Below are positions 24,107-32,905 of a stretch of 64,000 nucleotides of DNA, piece after piece; the stretch's first letter is position 1, and each line of letters starts with the position of its first letter. Position numbers and translations under genes: made by a program. The notes below the pieces were generated by a model. It saw nothing but the letters and a program-made list of their open reading frames with translations, was not told where the DNA came from and made no database searches. The stretch comes from Intrasporangium flavum (GTDB taxonomy: Bacteria; Actinomycetota; Actinomycetes; Actinomycetales; Dermatophilaceae), in the NCBI RefSeq assembly GCF_001956915.1, contig NZ_MLJO01000003.1, positions 430,347-494,346 on the forward strand. Direction: 5' to 3'.

Positions 24107-25162
24107 TCACGCCTGGCCCTGCGCGCGGGCGAGGTCGCCGGGCGTGCCGACGTCGATCCACTCGGACTGGATCGGCCAGGCCGCCACCGGCTCGTCGCGC
24201 TCGAGGCAGGTCTCGACGAGCTCGGGCATGGTGCTCGCGCGGCCGACGGGCAGCCAGGCGAGCGCGCGCGGCTCGACGGCGTAGACGGCGGCGTTGATGT
24301 CGAAGCTGAGGGTCGGCTTCTCCGACAGCGCCGTGACTCGTCCGCCCTCGCTCTCGACGACGCCGAAGGGCACCTCGTGCTGGTAGGTGCGGGTCGCGAC
24401 GGTGACCGCCGCGCCGCTGCGCTCGTGCGCCTCGAGCAGCTGGGCGGCGTCGTAGTCGACCATGAGGTCGCCGTTCATGACGACGACCGGGTGGTCGAGG
24501 TCGGGGCGCTGCTCGCGCAGCAGCGTCAGCGAGCCGGCCGTGCCGAGCGGCAGCTCGGGGTCCTCGCGCAGGTAGCGGACGGTGCAGCCGAGCCGCGAGC
24601 CGTCGCCGAGGTGCTCCTCGATCTGGTCGGCCAGGTAGTTGACGCTGACGTAGATGTCGCGGATGCCGTCGCCGACGAGGCCGAGCACGATCCACTCGAT
24701 GATCGAGCGCCCGGCCACCGTCATGAGCGGCTTGGGGGTGTCGCGGGTCAGGTCGCCGAGGCGGGTGCCGCGGCCACCGGCCATGACGACGGCGACGTTC
24801 GGCAGCGGCGCCGACCCGACGACGTCGGAGAGGGTGTGCAGCCCGACAAGCGTGCCGTCCCGCTCGACCTCGGGCACGGCGGAGATCCGCAGGGCTTGCA
24901 TGAGGTCGAGGACGAGCGCGCGTGGCGAGCCGGCCGCGACGGTGTGCGGGCTCGTCGTGGCGTGGGCGAGGGCCGGGTCCTCGAGGCTCGTGCCCGACAG
25001 GAAGGCGCGGCGCAGGTCGCCGTCGGTGAGCAGGCCCGCGAGGCGCCCGGCGTCGTCGACGAGGAGGCACACGAGCGTCGCGCTGCGGTCGACGACCTCG
25101 AGGGCGTCGCGGATCGTCGCCGTCGTCGGCGCGCTCGCGGCGCGCAGGTCACGGGCGGTCAC
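24107..25162 (-). CDS. ptmE: CBS-domain nucleotidyltransferase (PtmE-like, glucosamine-1-phosphate guanylyltransferase)
   Basis: 351 aa. Residues about 1-120 hold a CBS domain pair (LVDDAGRLAGLLTDGDLRRA, ISAVPEVERDGTLVGLHT). From about 122 a nucleotidyltransferase domain follows: VAVVMAGGRGTRLGDLT with the catalytic loop, DTPKPLMTVAGRSIIEWIV, and VMNGDLMVDYD as the metal site. In Campylobacter, PtmE makes GDP-glucosamine for legionaminic acid. Its presence suggests the GDP-linked rather than UDP-linked route; inference by synteny and architecture. The GTG overlaps the stop of the epimerase gene (GTGA). Confidence 0.82.
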   Translation of the reverse strand: MTARDLRAASAPTTATIRDALEVVDRSATLVCLLVDDAGRLAGLLTDGDLRRAFLSGTSLEDPALAHATTSPHTVAAGSPRALVLDLMQALRISAVPEVERDGTLVGLHTLSDVVGSAPLPNVAVVMAGGRGTRLGDLTRDTPKPLMTVAGRSIIEWIVLGLVGDGIRDIYVSVNYLADQIEEHLGDGSRLGCTVRYLREDPELPLGTAGSLTLLREQRPDLDHPVVVMNGDLMVDYDAAQLLEAHERSGAAVTVATRTYQHEVPFGVVESEGGRVTALSEKPTLSFDINAAVYAVEPRALAWLPVGRASTMPELVETCLERDEPVAAWPIQSEWIDVGTPGDLARAQGQA

Positions 25163-26394
25163 CGGTCCTCCTCGCCCATCGGGCTCGCTGGTGCGGCTCC
25201 GCCGGTGACGGGCAGGTCGACGAAGCGCTTGACGCGCGGGCCGCTGCCCGCTCCCCGAACGATAGCGAGGACGCGGCCGCTGGCATCACCGGCTCCGTAC
25301 GGGTTGGTCGTCGCGCGGGCCCGCTCGCGGGCCTCGGGGGTCAGCGCCGCCCGGACGGCGGCCTCGACCGGTGCGCGTCCCTCGTCGGCGTGAGCGACGT
25401 TGGCCCCGCGCAGGCGGCCGCGCTGGCGCTCCCCCACGTCGACGGCCGGCACGTGGACGCTCGCCGCCTCGATGACGCCCGAGCTGGAGTTGCCGACGAC
25501 GACGTCGGCCGAGGCGAGGACGCGCGGGTAGTCGCGCCCGAGGGCCTCGACGACGCGCAGCCGCGGCTCGCGCGCCGCGACCTCCTCGAGCGCGGCGATG
25601 ATCGCCTCGCGCCCCTCGTCCATGCCCGGGTGGGTGGCCACGACCGTGCCGGCGGCGGCGAGGGTCGCCTCGACCGCCTCCCTCGCCCAGTCGCCGACCG
25701 GCGCGCCGGGCTGGGCCGTCGGCGGGTGGTAGGTGAAGAGCGCGAACGGACGCTCGATGCGCTCGACCCCGACGACGCCGGCCAGGGCCGTGTCGTCGAG
25801 CGGTTCGGCGGCGGCGAGCCGGTCGAGCCCCGGCGCGCCCGTGACGTGCACCCGGTCGGCGGGCTCGCCCATCTGGCGCAGGCGCACCGCCGACTCCTCG
25901 GAGGCGACGCAGTGCTGGTCGGCGAGCTTGGTCACGGCGTGCCGGATGCGTTCGTCGACGGCTCCCTCGGTGACCTCGCCGCCGTGCAGGTGCACGACCG
26001 GCACGCCGAGCAGGAACGCCGGCGGCACGACGTAGAGCAGCTCCCAGCGGTCGCCGAGCGCGACGAGCGCCTCTGCTCCGACGCGTCGGAGCACCTCCCC
26101 GGCAGCCCGGGCGATGACGGCGCCCTGCTCGAGCTGGGTGGCCACGGTGACGGAGGTCATCGGCTGGGCGAGCGGCACGACGCGCTCGCCCCACGCCTCG
26201 CGCGACAGCGCCGGCGGCAGCGCTGCGGCGAGGTCGTCGGCGGCGTACATGACGCCGGTCAGCACCAGCAGGTCGACGTCGTCGGCCGTCGCCAGCGCCT
26301 CGAGCACCGGCGACAGCGGGCCGAGGTCGGCTCGCGTGCCGACGAACACGGCGACGGTCGTGCGGTGCCCGCCGTCGGCGTCCGGAGCCGTCAC
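25159..26394 (-). CDS. legG: Hydrolysing UDP/GDP-sugar 2-epimerase (LegG/NeuC family)
   Basis: 411 aa. Epimerase-fold enzyme that inverts C2 and releases the nucleotide, yielding 6-deoxy-di-N-acetyl mannosamine for the synthase. Motifs: VAVFVGTRADLGPLSPVL at the N-terminus, VALGDRWELL, HLHGGEVTEGAVDERIRHAV and VVVGNSSSGVIEAASV, all conserved in NeuC/LegG proteins. Start is a GTG one base from the preceding stop. It sits between ptmE and legI in a tightly packed operon, as in known legionaminic clusters. Confidence 0.9.
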   Translation of the reverse strand: MTAPDADGGHRTTVAVFVGTRADLGPLSPVLEALATADDVDLLVLTGVMYAADDLAAALPPALSREAWGERVVPLAQPMTSVTVATQLEQGAVIARAAGEVLRRVGAEALVALGDRWELLYVVPPAFLLGVPVVHLHGGEVTEGAVDERIRHAVTKLADQHCVASEESAVRLRQMGEPADRVHVTGAPGLDRLAAAEPLDDTALAGVVGVERIERPFALFTYHPPTAQPGAPVGDWAREAVEATLAAAGTVVATHPGMDEGREAIIAALEEVAAREPRLRVVEALGRDYPRVLASADVVVGNSSSGVIEAASVHVPAVDVGERQRGRLRGANVAHADEGRAPVEAAVRAALTPEARERARATTNPYGAGDASGRVLAIVRGAGSGPRVKRFVDLPVTGGAAPASPMGEEDR

Positions 26395-26395
26395 C

Positions 26396-27478
26396 TCAGG
26401 CCTCGAGGTCGGCGTCGGTGAGCGGGGCGCCGGCCGTGACGCCGCGGGCCAGGACGCGTCCGCGCACCTCGACCGCCGGGCTGACGCCGCCCTCGGGGCG
26501 CAGCAGCCGCAGGTCGGCGCCCGTCAGGACGTGCCCTGCGGGCAGGTCGGCGGCCACGTGCCAGGACCGGCGCACGAGCGTCGCGTTCTCCTCCTCCGAC
26601 GGCTGGCGCACCTTGACGCCGTCGCCGAGGGCGCGGGCCAGGGCCTTGGTCTCGCGGACGTACTCGGTGAGGGCGTCCGGCTCGAGGCTCGCCAGGTGGT
26701 CGGGGCCGGGCAGCGTGCGGTCGGCCGTGAAGTGCTTCTCCAGGACCGGGGCGCCGAGCGCGACGGCGCCGAGGGCAGTCGTGAGCCCCGGCGTGTGGTC
26801 GGACCAGCCGACGGGCACGCCGTGCCGTGCGGCGAGGGCGGGGATGACGCGCAGGTTGCACTCGTCGACGGGCGCCGGGTAGGCCGAGACGCAGTGGAAG
26901 AGCACGAGGCCCGGCGCCTCGGCGCAGGCCTCGACGGCGTCGGCCACCTCGGCCTCGGTGCCCATGCCGGTCGACACGAGCAGCGTGACCCCGAGCCGCG
27001 AGAGCTCGCGCAGGTAGGGCAGGTTCGTCAGCTCGCCCGAGCTGACCTTGAGGGCGGTGAGCCCGAGGCCGACGAGCATCTCGGCGCTGTCGAGGTCGAA
27101 CGGCGTCGAGAGGAAGGTCGTGCCGGCCTCGCGGGCGTGGTCGCGCAGCTCCGCCCACACCGACTCGGGCAGCGTCAGCGCCTCGAGGAGGCTGCGCTGG
27201 TCGGTGCTGCCGCCGCGGTCGCGCTGGTAGGGCGTCGTCGCCGCGGCGGAGGACACGAGCTTGTCGGGCGAGAAGGTCTGGAACTTCACCGCGTCGGCGC
27301 CGGAGGCCGCGGCGACGTCGACGAGGCGGTGCGCGAGCTCGGCGTCGCCGTTGTGGTTGACGCCCGCCTCGGCGATGACGTGCACCTGTCCGGGAGTGGG
27401 CACCGTCGTGCCGGCGAGGTCGACGGCACGGACGCGGGGCGGGGTCCCGGGCAGCTGGTCGGTGGCAGGGGTGGTCAC
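26396..27478 (-). CDS. legI: N-acetylneuraminate/legionaminate synthase (LegI/NeuB family)
   Basis: 360 aa. Condenses a mannosamine-type sugar with phosphoenolpyruvate to a nine-carbon sugar acid. The TIM-barrel motifs VIAEAGVNHNGDAELAH, GADAVKFQTFSPDKL, LKVSSGELTN and VLEKHFTADRTLPGPDH are complete, and a C-terminal antifreeze-like SAF domain (about residues 300-358) is present. The context (LegB, LegC, PtmE) argues for legionaminic rather than neuraminic acid; a pseudaminic pathway would need a PseG-type hydrolase, which is not seen. GTG start, overlapping the acetyltransferase stop. Confidence 0.92.
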   Translation of the reverse strand: MTTPATDQLPGTPPRVRAVDLAGTTVPTPGQVHVIAEAGVNHNGDAELAHRLVDVAAASGADAVKFQTFSPDKLVSSAAATTPYQRDRGGSTDQRSLLEALTLPESVWAELRDHAREAGTTFLSTPFDLDSAEMLVGLGLTALKVSSGELTNLPYLRELSRLGVTLLVSTGMGTEAEVADAVEACAEAPGLVLFHCVSAYPAPVDECNLRVIPALAARHGVPVGWSDHTPGLTTALGAVALGAPVLEKHFTADRTLPGPDHLASLEPDALTEYVRETKALARALGDGVKVRQPSEEENATLVRRSWHVAADLPAGHVLTGADLRLLRPEGGVSPAVEVRGRVLARGVTAGAPLTDADLEA

Positions 27479-28116
27479 AGGCGGCCTCCGGGGTCGGTGG
27501 TCGGACGGGGCTCGCGGGCGGGCGCGCCGACGACGGTGACGCCGTCGGGCACGTCGGTGGTCACGACCGCGCCGGCGCCCACGGTGGCCCCGGACCCGAC
27601 GCGGACCCCCGGCAGGACGCGCGCGCCGCTGCCGACGAGCGTGCCGGCCCCGACCGTCGCGGCCCCGAGGAGCACGGCGCCGGGCGCGATGTGGGCGCCC
27701 TCCCCGACGCTGCAGTCGTGCTCCACGACGGCCGCGGTGTTGACGACGACGGCCGTGCCGAGAACGGCGGCGGGCCCGACGTGGGCGTGCTCGAGCACGA
27801 CGACGCCGGCGCCCAGGTGGGCGTGCGGAGCGACGGTCGCGGTGGCCGCGACGACCGGCGGGGCGGCGAGGTCGCGCTCGGCGATCTCGCGCAGCAGCCG
27901 CAGCCGGGCCGGGTTGCTGCCGATCGCCACGGCGACCTCGAGGCCGTCGGCCTCGGCGCGGTCGAGCGCGTCGACGTCGGTCTCGAGCGCCTCGACGTGC
28001 CAGTCGCGCCCGCCGGCGTCGCCCGCGACGGCCACGACGCGGTGACCGGCGCGCTCGAGGACGTCGACGACCGAGCGGGCGTGGCCGCCGGCGCCGAGGA
28101 CGACCCAGGCCGCCAC
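27475..28116 (-). CDS. NeuD/PglD-family left-handed beta-helix acetyltransferase (LegH candidate)
   Basis: 213 aa. The N-terminal PglD-type Rossmann motif is AAWVVLGAGGHARSVVDVL; from about residue 95 hexapeptide repeats build a left-handed beta-helix, with the catalytic His in VEHDCSVGEGAHIAPG. Members acetylate the 4-amino group of a UDP-sugar (PglD, LegH) or the finished sialic acid (NeuD). As no other N-acetyltransferase is in the cluster, I infer the LegH role that follows LegC. GTG start at 28116, two bases from the preceding stop region. Confidence 0.82.
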   Translation of the reverse strand: MAAWVVLGAGGHARSVVDVLERAGHRVVAVAGDAGGRDWHVEALETDVDALDRAEADGLEVAVAIGSNPARLRLLREIAERDLAAPPVVAATATVAPHAHLGAGVVVLEHAHVGPAAVLGTAVVVNTAAVVEHDCSVGEGAHIAPGAVLLGAATVGAGTLVGSGARVLPGVRVGSGATVGAGAVVTTDVPDGVTVVGAPAREPRPTTDPGGRL

Positions 28117-28117
28117 G

Positions 28118-29554
28118 TCAGACCGCCTTCGGTGCGTGATCGGCGGGCACGTGGCCGAGCGCGGTGGCCGCCTCGGCCAGCGCGCCGCCGACCTTGCGGA
28201 TGTTGTCGGGCTCGAGGACGGCCGGCACGCGCGGCGGGTCGAGCACGAGGCCCTCCCACGAGTTGCGGACGTACTCGTGGGCGAACCACGCGTCGATGTC
28301 CTTCTCGTCGGCGCGCAGCGACTCCCAGCCCCGGTCGGCGACGAACTGCGTCAGGTCGTCCGGGCTCGCGAGCGTCGCGACGTTGCCCAGGGCGCTCCAC
28401 GGCATCCGGGCACCCGACACGACGGGTAGCCCGAGCAGGCCGGCCTCAAGGCCGACGGTGCCGGTGGCGGTCGTCGTGAAGACGGCCCGCTTCATGAGGT
28501 CGCGGGAGTCGGCGAACGGGTCGATCGTCGCGATGTTCGGGTGGGCGTCGAACTGCGGCCAGTAGTCGGGGTCGCGACGCCACATGAAGTGCGCGTGCTC
28601 CTTGACCGCGACGCCGATGCCGAGCGGCGCGAGGGCGTCGGCGAGGACGCGTGCCGTGTAGGCCTGGTCGCGCCACTCCTGGCCCATCACGTCGGCGCTC
28701 GACTCGGGCTGCACCTGCAGCGGCAGGAAGACGAACCGCTCGGGCACCGGGTCCCACTGCCGCGAGCGGTACTCGCGCAGGTTGAGCCGGGCCTTGACCG
28801 GGTTGAGCCACGGCAGCCGGGCGTAGTCGCTCGGGCGCGGCAGCTGGAGGTTGGCGCCGCGGTCGACGGCGAACTCCTTGACGCGGTCGGTGGCGAGGCG
28901 CCAGATCTCGCCGCCCGTCTCGACCTTGAGGTTGCGGGCGTAGCCCATCGGCCGGCCGTGCTCCGTGCGCCAGTCGGCGATGAACCGCTCGCCCGCCGCC
29001 ACGGCCGAGGGGTCCTCGACCTGCCGCTCCCACAGGGTGATCCCCTTGGGCGCGCCGATGAGGCCGAACCGGTCGGAGGGCAGCCGGATGCCGCGCGGCC
29101 AGGTGGCCAGGCCCCCGTGGTGGGTGACGAGCCCGGCCGTGAGCAGCTCGGAGGTCACGGTGAACTCGACGAGCGCGAGCATCGGGCCGCGGTCGGCGAT
29201 GACGGCCTCGAGCTCCTCGGCGGCGAGGTTGAGGAAGTTCATCGCGGTGTCGACGCGGTTGCGCCGCAGGGCCCGCTCGGACACGAGCAGGTCGAGCGGG
29301 TCGAGGCCGATGCCGGCGCAGGCGCGCTTGAGCGCGGCGTGCGGGGCCAGGCCGCTGACGACGTTGGCCTTGCGGGCCTGCGCGTACGGCAGGCGGACGG
29401 TCGTGGCGCGGGGCGCATGACGACGCACCCACGCGAGGTTGGCGTCGGTGCGCACGACGAGGACGAGGTCCTTGGTCTCGAAGCCGGCGTGGACGAGCGC
29501 CGGCACGAGGAGGTCGTCGTAGCCCAGTCCCATGTGGACGAGGGGTGTCACCAC
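28118..29554 (-). CDS. Capsule-type glycosyltransferase, probable nonulosonic acid transferase
   Basis: 478 aa. Recognisable segments are RFVFLPLQVQPESSADV, VAVKEHAHFMWRRDPDYW and TTTATGTVGLEAGLLGLPVV, which echo the capsule polysaccharide biosynthesis (KpsC/KpsS-type) family, GT-B-like enzymes that use CMP-linked sugar acids such as Kdo. Position inside the legionaminic acid cluster, beside the flippase, suggests it transfers the CMP-activated product; acceptor unknown. CAGGAG (29570-29565) lies 10 nt before the GTG at 29554; a second GTG follows immediately. Confidence 0.6.
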   Translation of the reverse strand: MVTPLVHMGLGYDDLLVPALVHAGFETKDLVLVVRTDANLAWVRRHAPRATTVRLPYAQARKANVVSGLAPHAALKRACAGIGLDPLDLLVSERALRRNRVDTAMNFLNLAAEELEAVIADRGPMLALVEFTVTSELLTAGLVTHHGGLATWPRGIRLPSDRFGLIGAPKGITLWERQVEDPSAVAAGERFIADWRTEHGRPMGYARNLKVETGGEIWRLATDRVKEFAVDRGANLQLPRPSDYARLPWLNPVKARLNLREYRSRQWDPVPERFVFLPLQVQPESSADVMGQEWRDQAYTARVLADALAPLGIGVAVKEHAHFMWRRDPDYWPQFDAHPNIATIDPFADSRDLMKRAVFTTTATGTVGLEAGLLGLPVVSGARMPWSALGNVATLASPDDLTQFVADRGWESLRADEKDIDAWFAHEYVRNSWEGLVLDPPRVPAVLEPDNIRKVGGALAEAATALGHVPADHAPKAV

Positions 29555-29621
29555 GAAAGCGTCTCTCCTGGAAGGTCGGGGTCGGGAGGAGGTCGGGGGC
29601 GCCTCCCGGCGGCGCCCCATC

Positions 29622-31082
29622 CTATCCGCGCAGGCTCCGCACGACGCCGGGCGCGAGGGCGAGGGCGGCGCCGGCGACCGCCACCGCGAGGCCGGCACGC
29701 AGCCACAGGCCCACGCCCTCGGCCGGCAGGAACGCCCCGACGAGCGCGAGCACCACCGAGACCACCGCCACGAGCACGAGCCGGCCCGGCCAGCGCAGCG
29801 GCGAGTGCCGCACCGCCGACCACGTCGTCGCCGCCATGAGGACGACGTAGGCCAGCGCCTTGGCCACCGCGACACCGACGAGCCCGAGTCCGGTCGCCGA
29901 CGTCAGCAGCCAGGCCGTGCCGGCGAGGACGGCGAGCGCGACGAGCGCCGCCCAGGCCAGGTGCCCGGTGCGCTCGATGTCGAGGACCGCGAGCGAGGAC
30001 CCCTGGTAGACCATGTACGACACCGCCACCGTCGACACGACGCCGAGCGCCGCGACGATGGCGGCGCGGTCGAACGAGGCGTCGGCCATGACCGCCACGA
30101 GCCACGGGCCGAGCAGCGCGACGCCGGCGGCCCCCGCCCCGACGACCGTCGTCAGCGCCGTGCCGGTTCGGGCCGTCCACGCCCACCGGTCGGCGAGCGG
30201 TCGTGACAGCACGAGCGGGCCCCACGCGTTGAAGAGCGCGACCGCGAGGACGAAGGGCATGTTCCCGAGCTGGAGCGCCACCTGGTACTCCCCGGCGGCC
30301 GCCGTGCCGACGAGCCACCCGGCGAGCAGGACGTCGCCGGACAGCAGCCCGAGCATCGCGACCGCCTGCGGCAGCAGCGGCGCCGCGAGCCGGATGCCCG
30401 ACCGGACGCGCTCGCGCTCGGCCGTGGGCGGGAGCGGCCGGCCGAGGACCAGGGCGAGGACAGCCGCCAGGACGACGACCGACGCGTAGGCCGTGAGGTA
30501 CGTGGCCGCGCTGCGGTCGGCGCGCGCGGCGAGGACGCCGGTGAGCTGCGCGCCGACGGTCGCGACGACCGCGAGCGCGAGAAAACCCCACGGCTGCAGG
30601 CGAGCCCGCATCAGCGTCTGTCCCGAGACGACGGTCGTGAGCGCCACGGAGGCGACGACGAGCGGCAGCCACTGGGACAGGTCGGCGTGCCCGGCGGCTG
30701 ACAGGACGAGCGCGACCGCGAGGCCGAGGACCCCGAGCGCGACAGCGAGCAGCACCATCGTGCCGGCGAGGGCACGCGCCACCCGCGGGCCCTCGGCGCC
30801 CCGGTGGTGCTCGCGGAGGATCACCTGCGGCAGGCCGGCCGCGGCGATGGTGCCGACCATCTGCACGACGACGAGGCCGGTGGCGACGCGGCCGAACTGC
30901 GTCGCGCCGAGCACGCGCGTCGCGAAGGGCAGCACGAGCAGCACGCCGAGCCCCTGCAGCGCCGTGCCGACGAGGTAGACGACGGAGTGGGCCCCGAGGG
31001 AACCGGGCGAGCCGGACGCGCCCGGGCCACCGGGCGCCGGCGGCTCGGTGTCGGTCACCGGGGACTCGCGCTCGTCTGCCAC
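29622..31082 (-). CDS. wzx: Wzx-type polysaccharide flippase (MOP superfamily)
   Basis: 486 aa polytopic protein with about 12-14 hydrophobic segments, opening with VVYLVGTALQGLGVLLVLPF and ATRVLGATQFGRVATGLVVV, which is the conserved start of oligosaccharidyl-lipid flippases. It would move the lipid-linked repeat carrying the sugar acid to the outer face. The GTG at 31082 follows minus-strand TAGGTT (31095-31090) by 7 nt, so translation is leaderless and this promoter probably drives the whole eight-gene minus-strand arm. Confidence 0.88.
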   Translation of the reverse strand: MADERESPVTDTEPPAPGGPGASGSPGSLGAHSVVYLVGTALQGLGVLLVLPFATRVLGATQFGRVATGLVVVQMVGTIAAAGLPQVILREHHRGAEGPRVARALAGTMVLLAVALGVLGLAVALVLSAAGHADLSQWLPLVVASVALTTVVSGQTLMRARLQPWGFLALAVVATVGAQLTGVLAARADRSAATYLTAYASVVVLAAVLALVLGRPLPPTAERERVRSGIRLAAPLLPQAVAMLGLLSGDVLLAGWLVGTAAAGEYQVALQLGNMPFVLAVALFNAWGPLVLSRPLADRWAWTARTGTALTTVVGAGAAGVALLGPWLVAVMADASFDRAAIVAALGVVSTVAVSYMVYQGSSLAVLDIERTGHLAWAALVALAVLAGTAWLLTSATGLGLVGVAVAKALAYVVLMAATTWSAVRHSPLRWPGRLVLVAVVSVVLALVGAFLPAEGVGLWLRAGLAVAVAGAALALAPGVVRSLRG

Positions 31083-31116
31083 GATGGTGAACCTACTAGG
31101 GGCGAAGGAGGACCGG
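31083..31116. promoter_or_regulatory. Divergent promoter region of the legionaminic acid cluster
   Basis: Only 45 bp separate the flippase start (31082) and the oxidoreductase start (31128). It holds the minus-strand TAGGTT -10 box (31095-31090) and, for the plus strand, the ribosome binding site AAGGAGGA (31105-31112). I could not fix a plus-strand -10. Confidence 0.5.
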
Positions 31117-31127
31117 GTGAGCGCGAG

Positions 31128-32117
31128 GTGAGCGCGGGCGTCGTCGTGCGCGGTGCCGGGTCGATCGGCCGCCGCCACGCCCGGGTCCTCTCGGCCCTCG
31201 GGTGCTCGGTGTCGCTGTGGCCGGTACGACCGCGCGGTTCCGACGCCTACCCCGACCTGCCCGGCGTCCGCGTCGTCGGCGACGCGTCGGCGCCGGCCCT
31301 GCTCGCCGCTGCCGACCTCGTCGTCGTCGCCACCGACACCGGCCGGCACGTGGCCGACACCGTGGCCGCGCTCGACGCCGGCGCCCGCCGGGTGCTGCTC
31401 GAGAAGCCGGTCGCCCCGACGCGTGTCGACGCGGAGGCACTCGCCGCCCACCCCCGCGCCGGTGAGGTCTGGGTCGCGGCGCCGCTGCGCGCCCACGAGG
31501 CGTTCCGGCACGTGCTCGGCTCGGTCGGCTCGGTCTTCGGCAGCACGCCCGGTGGCACCGTCTCGGCACACGCGTGGTCGCAGTCGTGGCTGCCCGACTG
31601 GCGCCCCGACCGCGACCACCGCGAGTCCTACTCGGCCCGCGCCGACGAGGGCGGGGTCCTGCGCGACCTCGTCCACGAGCTCGACTACCTCTCCGTGCTG
31701 CTCGGCCCTCCGACGCTCCTCGGCGCCCGGCTCGAGCACGACGGCCCCCTCGACATCGAGGCCGAGCAGGCCGCGACGCTGCTCTGGTCGGCCGGCCGGG
31801 CCACCGTCACGTGCCGCCTCGACTACGTGACGCGTCCGGCGACCCGCGGCCTCGTCCTGCGCGGGCCCGACGGGTGCCTCGAGTGGGACGTGCCGTCCGC
31901 GACGGTGCGGCACACCGGGGCCGACGGGTCGGTGACCACCCGCGTCTTCGACGCCGACCTCGACCGCGACGCGACGATGGCCACCCAGGCCCGCGCCGCG
32001 CTCGACCTCTCCCCCGCCACCGACGCCCCGACGCGTCACGCCGCCGGCGCCCCGGCCACCCTCGCCGAGGGGCTGGCCACCCTGGACCTCTGCGACCGAG
32101 CGAGGAAGCTGTCATGA
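31128..32117 (+). CDS. Gfo/Idh/MocA-type oxidoreductase of the sugar-acid cluster
   Basis: 329 aa. N-terminal Rossmann motif GAGSIGRRHARVLSALG, the conserved EKPVAP motif and a C-terminal beta-sheet domain identify an NAD(P)-dependent sugar oxidoreductase. Such genes are common in legionaminic and related clusters (PtmF/PtmA-like steps before GDP-GlcNAc), but the exact reaction is unknown. The start region is odd: an 11-bp near-perfect duplication (31117-31138) places a 4-codon reading frame, GTG AGC GCG AGG TGA, right behind AAGGAGGA, and its stop overlaps the GTG at 31128. The gene overlaps the cytidylyltransferase gene by ATGA. Confidence 0.8.
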   Translation: MSAGVVVRGAGSIGRRHARVLSALGCSVSLWPVRPRGSDAYPDLPGVRVVGDASAPALLAAADLVVVATDTGRHVADTVAALDAGARRVLLEKPVAPTRVDAEALAAHPRAGEVWVAAPLRAHEAFRHVLGSVGSVFGSTPGGTVSAHAWSQSWLPDWRPDRDHRESYSARADEGGVLRDLVHELDYLSVLLGPPTLLGARLEHDGPLDIEAEQAATLLWSAGRATVTCRLDYVTRPATRGLVLRGPDGCLEWDVPSATVRHTGADGSVTTRVFDADLDRDATMATQARAALDLSPATDAPTRHAAGAPATLAEGLATLDLCDRARKLS

Positions 32118-32905
32118 CGACCCAACCAACTAGCCCGCCTCGCATCCTCGCGGTCATCCCGGCCCGAGGTGGATCGAAGGGCCTGCCCGGCAAGAACATC
32201 CGCCCGCTGGCCGGCCTGCCGCTCGTCGCGCACTCGGTGCGGGCCGCGGCGATGACGCCCGAGGTCACCCGGTGCGTCGTCACCACCGACTCCGAGGAGA
32301 TCGCCGACGTCGCGCGGGCCCACGGCGGCGAGGCACCTTTCCTGCGCCCGGCCCGCCTCGCGGGTGACGACGCGCCGATGGCCCCCGTCGTGCGGCACGC
32401 CCTCGAGTGGGTCGAGGCCGACGAGGGCCGGGCCTACGACGCCGTCCTGCTCCTCGACCCCACGAGCCCCTCCCGCGTCCCGGCCCAGTTGGCCGAGGCG
32501 GCCCGGCGCCTCGCCGACGACCCGGCGCTCGACGGCGTCATCGCCGTGTCCGAGCCGACCTTCAACCCGGTGTGGGTCGGCGTCCGGCCCGCCGACGCGT
32601 CGCGCCCCGACGGCCCGCTCACCCGGTTCATCGACGCCGGCACCGGGATCACCCGGCGCCAGGACGCCGCGCGGTTCCTGCGCATCAACGGCAACTTCTA
32701 CCTGTGGCGGGCCGACTTCGTGCGCCGCCTCGAGGCGTCGTGGTTCGACGAGGGAACGCACGCGGGCCTGGAGATCCCCGAGGCCCAGGCCTTCTCGATC
32801 GACGACGAGTACGAGTTCCGGCTCATCGAGGCCCTCGTCGGCGCGGGCCTCATCACGCTGCCCTGGCTCGAGGGCCGCCCCACCGCACCGAAGGACACCC
32901 GATGA
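32114..32905 (+). CDS. neuA: CMP-N-acylneuraminate/legionaminate cytidylyltransferase
   Basis: 263 aa. Activates the nine-carbon acid with CTP to the CMP-sugar used by the transferase. The N-terminal motif VIPARGGSKGLPGKNIRPL is diagnostic; VVTTDSEEIADVA and LLDPTSPSRVP carry the metal and substrate contacts, and INGNFYLWR is typical of LegF/PtmB and NeuA. It is translationally coupled on both sides (ATGA overlaps). Confidence 0.93.
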   Translation: MTTQPTSPPRILAVIPARGGSKGLPGKNIRPLAGLPLVAHSVRAAAMTPEVTRCVVTTDSEEIADVARAHGGEAPFLRPARLAGDDAPMAPVVRHALEWVEADEGRAYDAVLLLDPTSPSRVPAQLAEAARRLADDPALDGVIAVSEPTFNPVWVGVRPADASRPDGPLTRFIDAGTGITRRQDAARFLRINGNFYLWRADFVRRLEASWFDEGTHAGLEIPEAQAFSIDDEYEFRLIEALVGAGLITLPWLEGRPTAPKDTR

